DNA of 64,000 nt from Fen-1359 sp963710355 (lineage in GTDB: Bacteria; Planctomycetota; Phycisphaerae; Sedimentisphaerales; Anaerobacaceae). Position 1 is the first letter of the stretch, and each line of letters begins with the position of its first letter. The stretch covers positions 310,001 to 374,000 of the forward strand of contig CAVPZU010000003.1 in NCBI GenBank assembly GCA_963710355.1. Reading direction: 5' to 3'. The notes below the pieces were generated by a model. It worked only from the letters and a program-made list of their open reading frames with translations. It was not told where the DNA came from and ran no database searches. Shown here piece after piece: positions 44,301-53,251 of the stretch. Made by a program: the position numbers and the translations under genes.

Positions 44301-46181
44301 TCACTCTGTTGCCAAATCGAACGGTGAAATGTAGCTGCCGAATCTACGCTGGGCATCAAGAAGTCGATTTCTCTGTTCTGCCAGCACACCTAACAGTTCA
44401 TCCGGCGTATCGGCGACATTCTGCCGGTAGAACTGCTCAACCCGCTCGAGCTTGGCAATGTTTTCTCCGACTCGAACTGTGAACTGTCTGACGTAATCAT
44501 CCCGCGAGTATTCCTTTTCAAGCACCTGTCTGAAGAGCCGCTGAAGGTCCTCGAAGGAAGGGATAAAGCCGGTAGGTGTCCGCACGGCGTTTGCCTCGCC
44601 GTGTGCGCGAAGCTCCATCCACTTCACCCACACGTGCTTGTCACGCACACCGTTGACAAACCTGCCTTCTTTGTCTCGAAGGAAGTAATTGACGCCGAAC
44701 ACCAGCGGCGGATTCCTCATCTTTTTGCCGAACTCCAGATTGTTCCGAACATACTTGCCCAGCGGAATAGCCACAAAGTCCTGGATGCTCATCAGGTTAA
44801 TCTCCGGCACGCCCTCCTTGCCAATGATGGCAAAGGTTGTTTCCGTCTCCAGCGAGGCGCCATAAGCAATAATTCCGTGCTCCCAGCTGAAGCCCTGCTG
44901 ACAGGGCACATAAGCATAAGCATCGCGCCCGCCGTACATAACTCCAGCCAGTTCCACGCCCAAAGGATTGTCCAGTTCAGGGTCACAGTTCTTCAGTGCC
45001 TTTAATGCAACTGCGTATCGAGCGTTTTTGTTGGCACAGAGAATCTCCGCTCCTTTGGCATCCTTCTTGCCTTTGTACCAGTCGCCTGAGAAGTTCTCGC
45101 CGTCATTCGGAGGTTCAAGACCCATTCCGAGCCAGTATGGCCTGCCGTCCTTAACCAGGACATTCGAAAAGATTACCTCGCCAAGCCTGTTTAGCACATC
45201 CCAAATCACAGGGTCATCCTTTTTATTGACATTCTGAATTATGCCGAAGATGCCTGCTTCAGCATTGGCAGCCATACAACGGCCGTTGACAGCACGGAAA
45301 TAGGCTATATCATCACCGAGGATTTTTTCACCAGGCAGCATTGCCGTGGAGGTCTTGCCGCAAGCGCTGGGAAACGCCCCTGCGAAGTAGGTCTTGCGTC
45401 CGTTTTTGCCTCGAACGCCCATCAGGAACATATGTTCAGCCAGCCAGCCTTCCTTGTCGGCCTTTCGGATTGTCAGCCGGAGCGCCAGCTTCTTGAGTCC
45501 CACAGTGTTGCCGCCATATTGCGTATTGACGCAGTAGACCATATCGGTAGTGTAGTCTATGTAGATACGTTTTTTGTCCGGCTCACAGCTGACCATTCGG
45601 CTGTCTATCTTTCCGCAGGAATGCAGGGTGGCGAAGAATTTAGCCTTAGGTCCGAGGCGTTTGAACTCCTCGTAACCTAACCGGTATAACAGATTCAGGG
45701 TGTGCGAGACGTAAAAGGAGTCGGTGCACTCAACGCACGGAATGCTGAAATCAGAATTATTCGGGCCAAGCGCCATAAAGCGAACGCTCATAATCCGGCC
45801 TCTCATTACTCCCTTGAGCAGGCCGCGCACCTCCGCCAGGCCTTCCTGCCGCTCTATCTGATTAAGTGCCTTACTCAGCGAATCGGCCTTTGGAACAAGG
45901 TATTTTGTTGATTCCCTGTCGCGTCCCTGGTCTTCCATTCCGTCAAAATGAATAGTATGACCCTGGATTTTCAGCATTCTCTCTTCGCCGGTCTTTATCG
46001 CCATTTGTCGGCTGTATTCTACGTCCTCTGCTGAGTCTGTGCTGACCCATACCGAATCCGGCTCACATAGCTCAATTGCGTCTGCAACAAACGCGTTCAA
46101 CCTGGGATTATCGAGGGCGACAAGCCTTTTGTAATGCTCCTTGTCTAACTTTTCCTTCAGAATTTTCAGCTCGTCTGACAT
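44301..46181 (-). CDS. pckG: Phosphoenolpyruvate carboxykinase (GTP)
   Basis: The 626-residue enzyme converts oxaloacetate and GTP to phosphoenolpyruvate. It has the GTP-type kinase loop AGAFPSACGKTSTAML, GGNTVGLKKLALRL, the metal site GDDIAYFR and ESTKYLVPKAD. Length fits the GTP-dependent family (about 600) rather than the ATP family. It stands alone, and a long gap upstream should hold its promoter. Confidence 0.97.
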   Translation of the reverse strand: MSDELKILKEKLDKEHYKRLVALDNPRLNAFVADAIELCEPDSVWVSTDSAEDVEYSRQMAIKTGEERMLKIQGHTIHFDGMEDQGRDRESTKYLVPKADSLSKALNQIERQEGLAEVRGLLKGVMRGRIMSVRFMALGPNNSDFSIPCVECTDSFYVSHTLNLLYRLGYEEFKRLGPKAKFFATLHSCGKIDSRMVSCEPDKKRIYIDYTTDMVYCVNTQYGGNTVGLKKLALRLTIRKADKEGWLAEHMFLMGVRGKNGRKTYFAGAFPSACGKTSTAMLPGEKILGDDIAYFRAVNGRCMAANAEAGIFGIIQNVNKKDDPVIWDVLNRLGEVIFSNVLVKDGRPYWLGMGLEPPNDGENFSGDWYKGKKDAKGAEILCANKNARYAVALKALKNCDPELDNPLGVELAGVMYGGRDAYAYVPCQQGFSWEHGIIAYGASLETETTFAIIGKEGVPEINLMSIQDFVAIPLGKYVRNNLEFGKKMRNPPLVFGVNYFLRDKEGRFVNGVRDKHVWVKWMELRAHGEANAVRTPTGFIPSFEDLQRLFRQVLEKEYSRDDYVRQFTVRVGENIAKLERVEQFYRQNVADTPDELLGVLAEQRNRLLDAQRRFGSYISPFDLATE

Positions 46182-46608
46182 CTAAAGATTGCCCCTTTCG
46201 TTAAGAACAGCCTGTCAATAAAGAAAAAACTGAGCGTGAAGCTCGATACGTAAAAAATGCAGACAGGGAAAAGGAATTTCAACGGTTCGAGATTTTGCAT
46301 TTCATTTTGTACCTTCCGAGCGTCTTTTTATGCATTGATTGAGCAAATACGCTCAAAAACCTACGAATTAGAACACAGGCGACAGGCAGTGTCAATTTCA
46401 TTTTTGTAATAATCAAAATGAGGAAAAGCAAAAACGGCAAAATCCAGACTTTGAATTCAGCCCCGATTTATCGGGAACGAATCAAAAAGCCGAATTACAA
46501 ACCACAAATATCGGCCGATGGTTATAAAAAATGGTTTGACGGCCTTTGCAGGCTGTATTATACTTGTGAGTTCAAAATCAGCGGGCGGAAGAATTTATGG
46601 AGAAAAAA
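46182..46608. other. Divergent pckG/guaB intergenic region
   Basis: It holds the guaB promoter (46536-46564). The pckG promoter is not obvious. A 64-codon forward frame at 46418-46612 overlaps the guaB start and is not credible. Confidence 0.5.
46536..46564 (+). promoter_or_regulatory. Sigma-70 promoter of guaB
   Basis: TTGACG, a 17-bp spacer and TATACT lie about 45 bp before the guaB start. Confidence 0.75.
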
Positions 46609-48088
46609 ATGAACACAAACAAAATTGTTGGCGAGGCTATCACATTTGACGATTGTCTGCTGATACCTGCCAGGAGCGACCTCGTGCCGAGCCAGGCGGA
46701 TACCAGAACAAAACTTACCAGAAACATTGACCTTAATGTGCCGATTGTATCGGCAGCGATGGACACGGTCACGGAATCTGCGCTGGCGATAGCACTGGCA
46801 CAGGAGGGCGGGATAGGGATAATCCACAAGAACCTGTCGATTGAATCGCAAACATTAGAGGTGACAAAGGTCAAACGTTCGGAGAACGGCGTGATTCTGG
46901 ACCCGGTGACGCTGTCGCCGCAGCAGCCCGTCAGCAAGGCACGAGAGCTGATGAAGGATTATAACATTTCGGGCGTGCCCGTTGTTATCGGTAAAAAACT
47001 GCTGGGAATTCTGACCAGCAGAGACCTTAAATTCTTGAAAGATGACAAAGCCGAAATCAGCACCGTTATGACAAAGGAGGATAAACTTATAACCGGGCCT
47101 GAAGGAACAACGCTCGAACAGGCCAAGGAAATTCTCCGAAGTCACCGTGTTGAAAAACTGCTTTTGGTGAACAAAGCCGGCGAACTGGCAGGCCTTATTA
47201 CGATGAGGGATATAGAGCGATTCCAGCAGTATCCCCTTGCGGCGCGAGACAGCCGGGGAAGATTGCGCGTGGGAGGCTGCGGTCGGGGTGGGTGAATATG
47301 AACGGGTGCAGGCATTGATTGATGCGGATGTTGATGTGATTGTGGTTGATACGGCTCACGGGCATTCGAAAAATGTAATCGAGACTATTAAAGCAATAAA
47401 ATCAAGATTTAAGATAGATGTAATAGCAGGCAACATTGCGACGGCGGAGGCGGCGAAGGATTTGATAGAGGCAGGCGCTGATGCGGTCAAGGTCGGCATC
47501 GGGCCCGGAGCAATCTGCACGACCAGAATAATATCCGGCGTGGGCGTCCCGCAGATAACCGCAATTATGAACGCTGCCGAGTTTGCTCAAAAACATAATA
47601 TACCCGTTGTAGCAGACGGCGGTATAAGACATTCGGGAGATATAACAAAGGCAATAGCCGCCGGCGCTTCGACAGTTATGCTCGGTGCGCTTTTTGCAGG
47701 CCTCAAGGAAAGCCCCGGCCAATTGGTTATTTACAAGGGCAGGCAATTCAAGGAATATCGCGGGATGGGTTCGCTCGGCGCTATGGTCAAAGGCTCAGCC
47801 GAACGTTATGGCCAGAGAAGCTCGACCGCCAAAGAAAAACTTGTGCCGGAAGGCGTCGAAGGAAGGGTACCCTACCGGGGGACATTGAGCGAATTTGTCT
47901 ATCAGCTCGTAGGGGGGCTTCGCGCAGGGATGGGCTACTGCGGTGCAAAGAGTATCGAAGACCTCCAAAAAAATGCAAAGTTTGTAATTCAAAGCAAGGC
48001 CTCCGTCGCCGAATCCCACCCTCACGATATTCAGATAACAAAGGAAGCCCCCAATTACTATACCGCCACAGAACACTTTATGGATTAA
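46609..48088 (+). CDS. guaB: Inosine-5'-monophosphate dehydrogenase (one frameshift)
   Basis: IMPDH oxidises IMP to XMP, the first committed step to GMP. Visible are AITFDDCLLIPARSD, IVSAAMDTVTESALAIALAQ, two CBS domains, DVIVVDTAHGHSKNVIETI and the catalytic loop GIGPGAICTTRIISGVGVPQ. The frame breaks near 47274 where GRLRVG should pass into AAVGVGEYERVQALI; one extra G in GGGAGGCTG explains it. The ATG at 46609 is preferred because GGAG lies six bases upstream. It forms an operon with guaA. Confidence 0.95.
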
Positions 48089-48122
48089 AATAGGGGTTGC
48101 GGGATAAGTTGTTTAGCCCCCG

Positions 48123-48137
48123 CCCGCCGCAGGCGGG
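48123..48137. repeat. CCCGCCGCAGGCGGG palindrome in the guaB-guaA gap
   Basis: One unit of the palindromic repeat family lies between guaB and guaA, where it could modulate the downstream message. Confidence 0.65.
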
Positions 48138-48170
48138 TGGCAGAGGCAATGTTGTTTTAAAGGTATTACA

Positions 48171-49712
48171 ATGCAGCACGAGACGATAGCGATTCTGGAT
48201 TTTGGCAGCCAGTATATTCAACTGATTGCCCGCCGTGTGCGCGAGCAAAATGTCTTCTCGCAAATCTGCCCGGCAAATATTTCAGCAGATAAGCTCAAAC
48301 AGATGGCCGTTATGGGAATTATACTTTCCGGCGGGCCTGCCAGCGTCCGCAATAAAAATGCGCCGCTATGCGATAAGAAAATTTTCTCACTTAGCGCTCC
48401 CGTTCTCGGCATCTGCTACGGTATGCAGCTCGGCTGCCAGATTCTCGGCTCGGAGGTTGTGGCAGCCCAGGCAAGAGAATACGGCAGGAGCAATCTTGAA
48501 ATTTTCGACAAAACCGACCTGTTTTCCCGTCTGCCGGATGAAATCACCGTTTGGGCAAGTCACGGCGACCAGGTCGGAAAGTTAAGCGACGACTTTACAA
48601 AGCTGGCGCAGACTGAGACCTGCCCCTTTGCATCTGTAAGGCATAAAAAGATTAAATTTTACGGTGTGCAGTTTCATCCGGAGGTTTCCCACACCCCAAA
48701 AGGTCCTCAAATACTGAAAAATTTCCTCTATGATATTTGCGGCTGCAAAGGCGACTGGACGATGAGCAACTTTGTCGCAGAGTCAGTAAAAAAAATCAGA
48801 CACCAAGTCGGCTCTTCCACCGTCATCTGTGGTCTGAGCGGCGGTGTCGATTCATCGGTGACGGCTTCGCTTATCCATAAGGCGGTCGGCAAGCAGCTCG
48901 TATCCATCTTTGTCGATAACGGGCTTTTGCGGAAAAACGAGCGGGAGACAGTCGTTTCGACCTTTCAGGACCACTTTGGTCTTGATTTGCGGGTCGTGGA
49001 CTGGTCAAAACAGTTTTTGTCAGCCCTCAAAGGCGTCACCGAGCCGCAGAAAAAACGGAAGATTATCGGCGCAGAATTTATCAAGGCGTTCAAATCGGTT
49101 GCGGTTAAAATTCCGAATGCGAAATTTCTTGCACAGGGGACACTTTATCCTGATGTGATTGAATCGGGTTCTAAAGACGGCTCGCCTGCGGCCAACATTA
49201 AGCTTCATCACAATGTCGGAGGGTTACCGGCGGAACTTGGTTTTGAGCTGGTTGAGCCGCTGCGGGACCTGTTTAAGGACGAAGTCAGATTAGTCGGCGA
49301 ATATCTGGGACTGCCCGAAGATACCGTCTGGCGCCATCCGTTCCCCGGGCCCGGCCTCGCTGTGCGAGTCATCGGCGAGGTGACGCCCGACAGGCTCGAA
49401 ATACTTCGCGCAGCCGATGAAATTCTAATCGATGAGATTAAAATCGCAGGCCTCTATCGCCAGATTTCACAGGCCCTCGCGGTACTTTTGCCCGTATCAA
49501 CCGTTGGCGTTATGGGCGATGAACGCACCTACGAAAATGTCCTCGCAATCCGTGCTGTCGAGACACCCGATTTTATGACCGCTGATTTTTCGAGGATTCC
49601 GTACGAAACGCTTGCCGTTATATCAAACCGCATTATCAACGAGGTGCGGGGCGTCAACCGCGTCGTTTATGATATATCGAGCAAACCGCCGGCAACAATT
49701 GAGTGGGAATGA
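48171..49712 (+). CDS. guaA: GMP synthase (glutamine-hydrolysing)
   Basis: The 513-residue enzyme aminates XMP to GMP. The class I amidotransferase domain has GICYGMQLGCQ (catalytic Cys) and YGVQFHPEVSHT (His). The ATP pyrophosphatase domain has CGLSGGVDSSVTASL, and the C-terminal dimerisation domain has HPFPGPGLAVRVIGEV and ISSKPPATIEWE. It follows guaB by 82 bp. Confidence 0.98.
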   Translation: MQHETIAILDFGSQYIQLIARRVREQNVFSQICPANISADKLKQMAVMGIILSGGPASVRNKNAPLCDKKIFSLSAPVLGICYGMQLGCQILGSEVVAAQAREYGRSNLEIFDKTDLFSRLPDEITVWASHGDQVGKLSDDFTKLAQTETCPFASVRHKKIKFYGVQFHPEVSHTPKGPQILKNFLYDICGCKGDWTMSNFVAESVKKIRHQVGSSTVICGLSGGVDSSVTASLIHKAVGKQLVSIFVDNGLLRKNERETVVSTFQDHFGLDLRVVDWSKQFLSALKGVTEPQKKRKIIGAEFIKAFKSVAVKIPNAKFLAQGTLYPDVIESGSKDGSPAANIKLHHNVGGLPAELGFELVEPLRDLFKDEVRLVGEYLGLPEDTVWRHPFPGPGLAVRVIGEVTPDRLEILRAADEILIDEIKIAGLYRQISQALAVLLPVSTVGVMGDERTYENVLAIRAVETPDFMTADFSRIPYETLAVISNRIINEVRGVNRVVYDISSKPPATIEWE

Positions 49713-49795
49713 TTTTCAGAAATCTCAAAATTCAAAATTGCAAATTAAGAAAGGCACACAATATACATTACGCACGACGCAATACGAATTTTAAG

Positions 49796-50596
49796 ATGCC
49801 GAATACACAACACAAAACACAAAATATTCTGCAAAACATCGTTATCATTGTGATATTGTTTCTTCTTAGCGGCTGCTGCAGCAATGGGAAAGATTCAACA
49901 CAGTGCGGAACGCTTAATACCGCCTATAAAGACGCCCTGACCATCCCCGGCTGGATGGCAGAGGATGCAAAAAATACGATTAAAAAGACCGACAATCAGA
50001 TAATCCTGCTTCTGGCGGGCGGTGCAAGCGTTGTAATGCATCAGGGGGCTGACGAAAACATCGCACATCATTTTGAAAAAGACATCTTTCATAATGTCTC
50101 CGACAGAGGGTTAAATCTGGTCGGCGGGCCCGAGTTTCAATTCGGCGCTGCGGGGCTTTGGTATCTGTCGAGCCTCAATAGCGGCGATGAGGCAAACCGG
50201 AACAAAGCGGCAATTATGATAAGGGCACTTTCGCTGACGGATATGGCGACAATAGGGTTGAAGGCCGCCAGAAACAACAAAACGCCCGCAGACGACTACT
50301 GGGGTTGGCCGAGCGGCCATGCCTCAACCTCATTTGCCGCTGCCTCCGCTCTCGACGAGTTCTACGGACCGAAGGTCGGCATACCGGCTTATACGGCAGC
50401 CTCGCTCGTCGCCCTCAGGATGATGGACCAGAAAGACCACTGGGCAAGCGATGTGGTTTTCGGCGCCGCATTAGGCTGGGTCGTAGGGCATACGGTTGCA
50501 GGCAAGGGGGAACTGCCCGAGATTGCCGGTTTTAAGATTGCCCCCTGTCTGATAAGCCAGCGATGTTCCGGCGTTTCGCTTGTTAAGCGTTTTTAG
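49796..50596 (+). CDS. PAP2-superfamily lipoprotein phosphatase
   Basis: The N-terminus has a lipoprotein signal (IVIIVILFLLSGCCSNG; lipobox LSGC). The membrane/phosphatase part has KAARNNKTPADDYWGWPSGH, ASTSFAAASALDE and MDQKDHWASDVVFGAALGWV. These are the KX..., PSGH and SRXXX..HXXXD motifs of PAP2-type phosphatases acting outside the cytoplasm, probably on a lipid phosphate. The ATG at 49796 is preferred; an upstream extension runs through a repeat-like AATTCAAAATTGCAAATT spacer. Confidence 0.8.
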   Translation: MPNTQHKTQNILQNIVIIVILFLLSGCCSNGKDSTQCGTLNTAYKDALTIPGWMAEDAKNTIKKTDNQIILLLAGGASVVMHQGADENIAHHFEKDIFHNVSDRGLNLVGGPEFQFGAAGLWYLSSLNSGDEANRNKAAIMIRALSLTDMATIGLKAARNNKTPADDYWGWPSGHASTSFAAASALDEFYGPKVGIPAYTAASLVALRMMDQKDHWASDVVFGAALGWVVGHTVAGKGELPEIAGFKIAPCLISQRCSGVSLVKRF

Positions 50597-50713
50597 ACTT
50601 ATTGGATTTGCCTGCCCACCTCATTAAATTGTTCCAGGCCTACGCTCTCGATAAAACTTTAAGGGGATGCGCTCTTGTATCCTCTTTTACACAATACGCA
50701 CCACGAATATAAC

Positions 50714-50802
50714 GGAGAGGGCGGGATTCGAACCCGCGGTACTCAATAAAGAGCACACCGGTTTTCGAAACCGGCTCCTTCAGCCGCTCGGACACCTCTC
50801 CA
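50714..50802 (-). tRNA. tRNA-Ser (anticodon CGA)
   Basis: Minus-strand class II cloverleaf: GGAGAGG acceptor, CCGGT-TTCGAAA-ACCGG anticodon arm (CGA), long variable arm around TGCTCTTTATTGAGTA, GCGGG-TTCGAAT-CCCGC T-arm, discriminator G. Confidence 0.96.
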
Positions 50803-51051
50803 TAAATAGTCGCTGGTCGTTCGATACCTTTCTCGATGACGTCATATCAGAACGCCTTTGAAACTGCAGACAATATAATAAACTAAATACAAAAAATCAA
50901 AAGGCAAAAATACAAACCAAAATTCAAAAACAATCTTTGCTTAAAGACTATGCGGCAGATTAGAAATTTTGACATTTGCATTTTGATTTTTGATTTCCAA
51001 AAACATCTCTATTTGATACAATCCGCCCGATTTTCAGTGGAGTGGCGTAAA

Positions 51052-51792
51052 ATGTATATAATACCTGCGATAGATTTGATTGACGGTAGATGCGTTCGGC
51101 TGATACAGGGCAATTTCCACCGCCAGCTCTTTTATAATGACAACCCTGTCGAGCAGGCCGGGCAATTTGCCACCGCCGGCGCAAAGTGGCTGCACATCGT
51201 TGACCTCGACGGCGCAAAACTCGGCAAACCCGTAAATACAAAAACCATCGAGCAGATTGCAAAAAGCGGCAGGCGAAATCGAACCAAAAAAGAAAAATTG
51301 AAAATTGAGGTCGGCGGCGGCATACGCAGCGAAGATTCGATAAAACAACTGCTCGAACTTGGAATCGAGCGGGTGATAATAGGCACAAAGGCGGTAAGCG
51401 ACTTTGAATGGTTCAGCCAAATGGCACAAGAATTTGCCGGCAAAATCGCCCTCGGACTTGATGCGAGGGGCAGCAAATTATTGACGGAAGGCTGGACTAA
51501 GGAACAGCCGCTCACCGTTCTCGAATTTGCAATTGAGGCTGCTAAACTGCCCATTGCTGCGATAATTTATACCGATATATCAAAAGATGGTATGATGGCA
51601 GGACCCAATTTCGAGAGGACAAAGGCGATTGCCGATGCGGTGAATGTCCCCGTCATTGCTTCGGGCGGAATAAATACAATTGAGGATATAAAGAAGCTAA
51701 AAGAGCTCGGCGGCATCGATTCTGCCATTGTCGGCAAGGCCCTTTACGAAGGCACACTGAACCTTTCTGACGCCATAAAGGCTGCTCAATAG
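51052..51792 (+). CDS. hisA: HisA: ProFAR isomerase
   Basis: HisA is a TIM-barrel isomerase of histidine synthesis. It begins MYIIPAIDLIDGRCVRLIQG (catalytic Asp8) and has VDLDGAKLGKPVN, VGGGIRSEDSI, ALGLDAR, IIYTDISKDGMMAGPN (second catalytic Asp) and VIASGGI. The ATG at 51052 has GGAG nine bases upstream; a longer in-frame start is within a low-complexity spacer. No other his genes are in the window. Confidence 0.95.
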   Translation: MYIIPAIDLIDGRCVRLIQGNFHRQLFYNDNPVEQAGQFATAGAKWLHIVDLDGAKLGKPVNTKTIEQIAKSGRRNRTKKEKLKIEVGGGIRSEDSIKQLLELGIERVIIGTKAVSDFEWFSQMAQEFAGKIALGLDARGSKLLTEGWTKEQPLTVLEFAIEAAKLPIAAIIYTDISKDGMMAGPNFERTKAIADAVNVPVIASGGINTIEDIKKLKELGGIDSAIVGKALYEGTLNLSDAIKAAQ

Positions 51793-51844
51793 GCACGCGA
51801 ACACTATTTACAAACCTGCCTCGAAACGATACTATTATTTTACC

Positions 51845-51916
51845 GCCGATGTAGCTCAACGGTAGAGCACGGCTTTCGTAAAGCCGGGGTTGTGGGTCCG
51901 ATTCCCACCATCGGCT
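51845..51916 (+). tRNA. tRNA-Thr (anticodon CGU)
   Basis: GCCGATG/CATCGGC acceptor, GCTC/GAGC D-arm, CGGCT-TTCGTAA-AGCCG anticodon arm (CGT) and GTGGG-TCCGATT-CCCAC T-arm, discriminator T. Confidence 0.96.
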
Positions 51917-51953
51917 ATAGAAAAAAGCAAAAATTAAAAATCAAAAATAAAAT

Positions 51954-52838
51954 TTGTGGTCCGCCTGCGGCGGATCGGATTTATCGAAAGAACCGACAAT
52001 CACAAACCTTCAGAATAAATACATATTACTTCAGAATATCTTAAAAGAGCTTGAAAAAGCTGTAGTGGCCTATTCCGGTGGGGTTGACAGTACGTTCTTA
52101 TTAAAGGTTGCGGTCGATACGCTCGGTGCGGAAAACGTCCTTGCGTATATCGCAAAGGGGCCTCTCCTGCCGCAAAAACAATATGAGCAGGCGATAGAGA
52201 CGGCAAGGCAAATCGGCATTGAGGCAAAACCAATTGAGCCAAATGAAATGGCCGATTTGAAATTTATTGCCAATAAAGCCGACCGCTGCTTCCACTGCAA
52301 ACAGCATCTGATGAAGCTCCTGATAGAAATCGCAAAAAAGAAAGGTTTCAATAAAGTCATCTGCGGCCATAACTTCGATGACAATAAAGACTATCGGCCT
52401 GGCCTGCTCGCTATAAAAAAATTCAAAATCGTCTGCCCCCTCGCCGATGCAAAACTTACAAAAGAGGACATTCGTAAATTAAGCAGAAAACTTTCGCTTC
52501 CGACAGCCGATATGCCTGCTTCGCCGTGCCTTGCCTCGCGAATATGCTATGGCCTTGAAATTACAGAAAAAAGATTAAGACAAATCGAACAGGCTGAAGA
52601 ATTCCTGAAATCTTTCGGCCTTGTGGAATTTCGTCTTCGCCATCACGACACAATCGCCCGCATCGAAATCTATCCGCAGGACTTTGAAAAAATCACAAAA
52701 GACCCCCCCCGCTCGAAAATCATCAAAAAACTCAAATCCCTCGGCTTCAAATATGTCACGGTCGATTTACAAGGCTTCCGCTCCGGCTCATTAAACGAAT
52801 CTCTTTCAGAGGGCGCCAAACGCACAGCGAAAAGTTAA
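51954..52838 (+). CDS. larE: LarE-like ATP-dependent sulfur transferase
   Basis: The PP-loop VVAYSGGVDSTFLLKVAVD, the CGHNFDD segment and ADMPASPCLASRICYG identify LarE, which supplies sulfur to the nickel-pincer nucleotide cofactor. Besides the sacrificial-type cysteine in SPCLASR it has a CXXC in DRCFHCKQHL. Members with three such cysteines are reported to bind an iron-sulfur cluster and avoid self-sacrifice; whether this one does is inference. No ATG precedes the PP-loop. The only start is a TTG at 51954 beside a palindromic repeat (51960-51974), so the N-terminus is repeat-derived. No larB or larC is in the window. Confidence 0.82.
   Translation: MWSACGGSDLSKEPTITNLQNKYILLQNILKELEKAVVAYSGGVDSTFLLKVAVDTLGAENVLAYIAKGPLLPQKQYEQAIETARQIGIEAKPIEPNEMADLKFIANKADRCFHCKQHLMKLLIEIAKKKGFNKVICGHNFDDNKDYRPGLLAIKKFKIVCPLADAKLTKEDIRKLSRKLSLPTADMPASPCLASRICYGLEITEKRLRQIEQAEEFLKSFGLVEFRLRHHDTIARIEIYPQDFEKITKDPPRSKIIKKLKSLGFKYVTVDLQGFRSGSLNESLSEGAKRTAKS
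51960..51974. repeat. TCCGCCTGCGGCGGA palindrome at the larE start
   Basis: The unit overlaps the first codons of larE (encoding WSACGGS) and apparently replaces the original start region. Confidence 0.65.
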
Positions 52839-52928
52839 GAATCAGGGCTCAGGCCGGCTCTTAAATTAACTGCCGAAATTCCGGATAAAACTCGCTTTTT
52901 TCTTGCTTTTTGAAAAATCAATAGAACA

Positions 52929-52953
52929 TAATATACCCCTGGGGGGTATATTA
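52929..52953. promoter_or_regulatory. CsoR-type operator upstream of csoR
   Basis: A perfect dyad with 11-bp arms, TAATATACCCC and GGGGTATATTA, around a TGG centre. G/C-tract dyads of this form are bound by CsoR/RcnR regulators. It lies about 20 bp before the csoR start. Confidence 0.8.
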
Positions 52954-52973
52954 TAGAAAAGGGTTGAAAAACT

Positions 52974-53249
52974 ATGTATCCGAGCCATAAGGAAAACCTG
53001 ATATCGCTAAGAAGAATTGAAGGTCAGATTCGGGGCATCCAGAAAATGGTCGAAACCCGAGAATACTGCATTGATATTCTAAGGCAGATTTCCGCTGTCG
53101 AAGGCGCTCTTTCAAAAGTAAAAGGTAAAATCCTCCATACGCACCTGCAAAACTGCGTCTGCGAAGCTATGAAAAGCGGTTCAAAATCAATGAAGCAGAA
53201 AAAAATAAACGAAATTCTGAATATTATTCAACAAACTCGCAGAGGGTAA
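52974..53249 (+). CDS. csoR: CsoR-family metal-sensing repressor
   Basis: The 91-residue all-helical protein (IEGQIRGIQKMVETREYCID, HTHLQNCVCEAM) has Cys32, His57 and Cys61, which match the Cys-His-Cys Cu(I) site of CsoR. Metal binding should release it from the adjacent dyad operator and turn on the downstream export genes. It is the first gene of a tight operon. A non-copper inducer is possible. Confidence 0.88.
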   Translation: MYPSHKENLISLRRIEGQIRGIQKMVETREYCIDILRQISAVEGALSKVKGKILHTHLQNCVCEAMKSGSKSMKQKKINEILNIIQQTRRG

Positions 53250-53251
53250 AA

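Noticed and set aside
46418..46612. Forward frame of 64 codons before guaB
   Set aside because: It overlaps the guaB promoter and start and has no ribosome site.
46609..48088. Programmed frameshifting in guaB and similar genes
   Set aside because: The break sites share no slippery sequence or downstream structure and occur in both +1 and -1 directions, so sequence error fits better.
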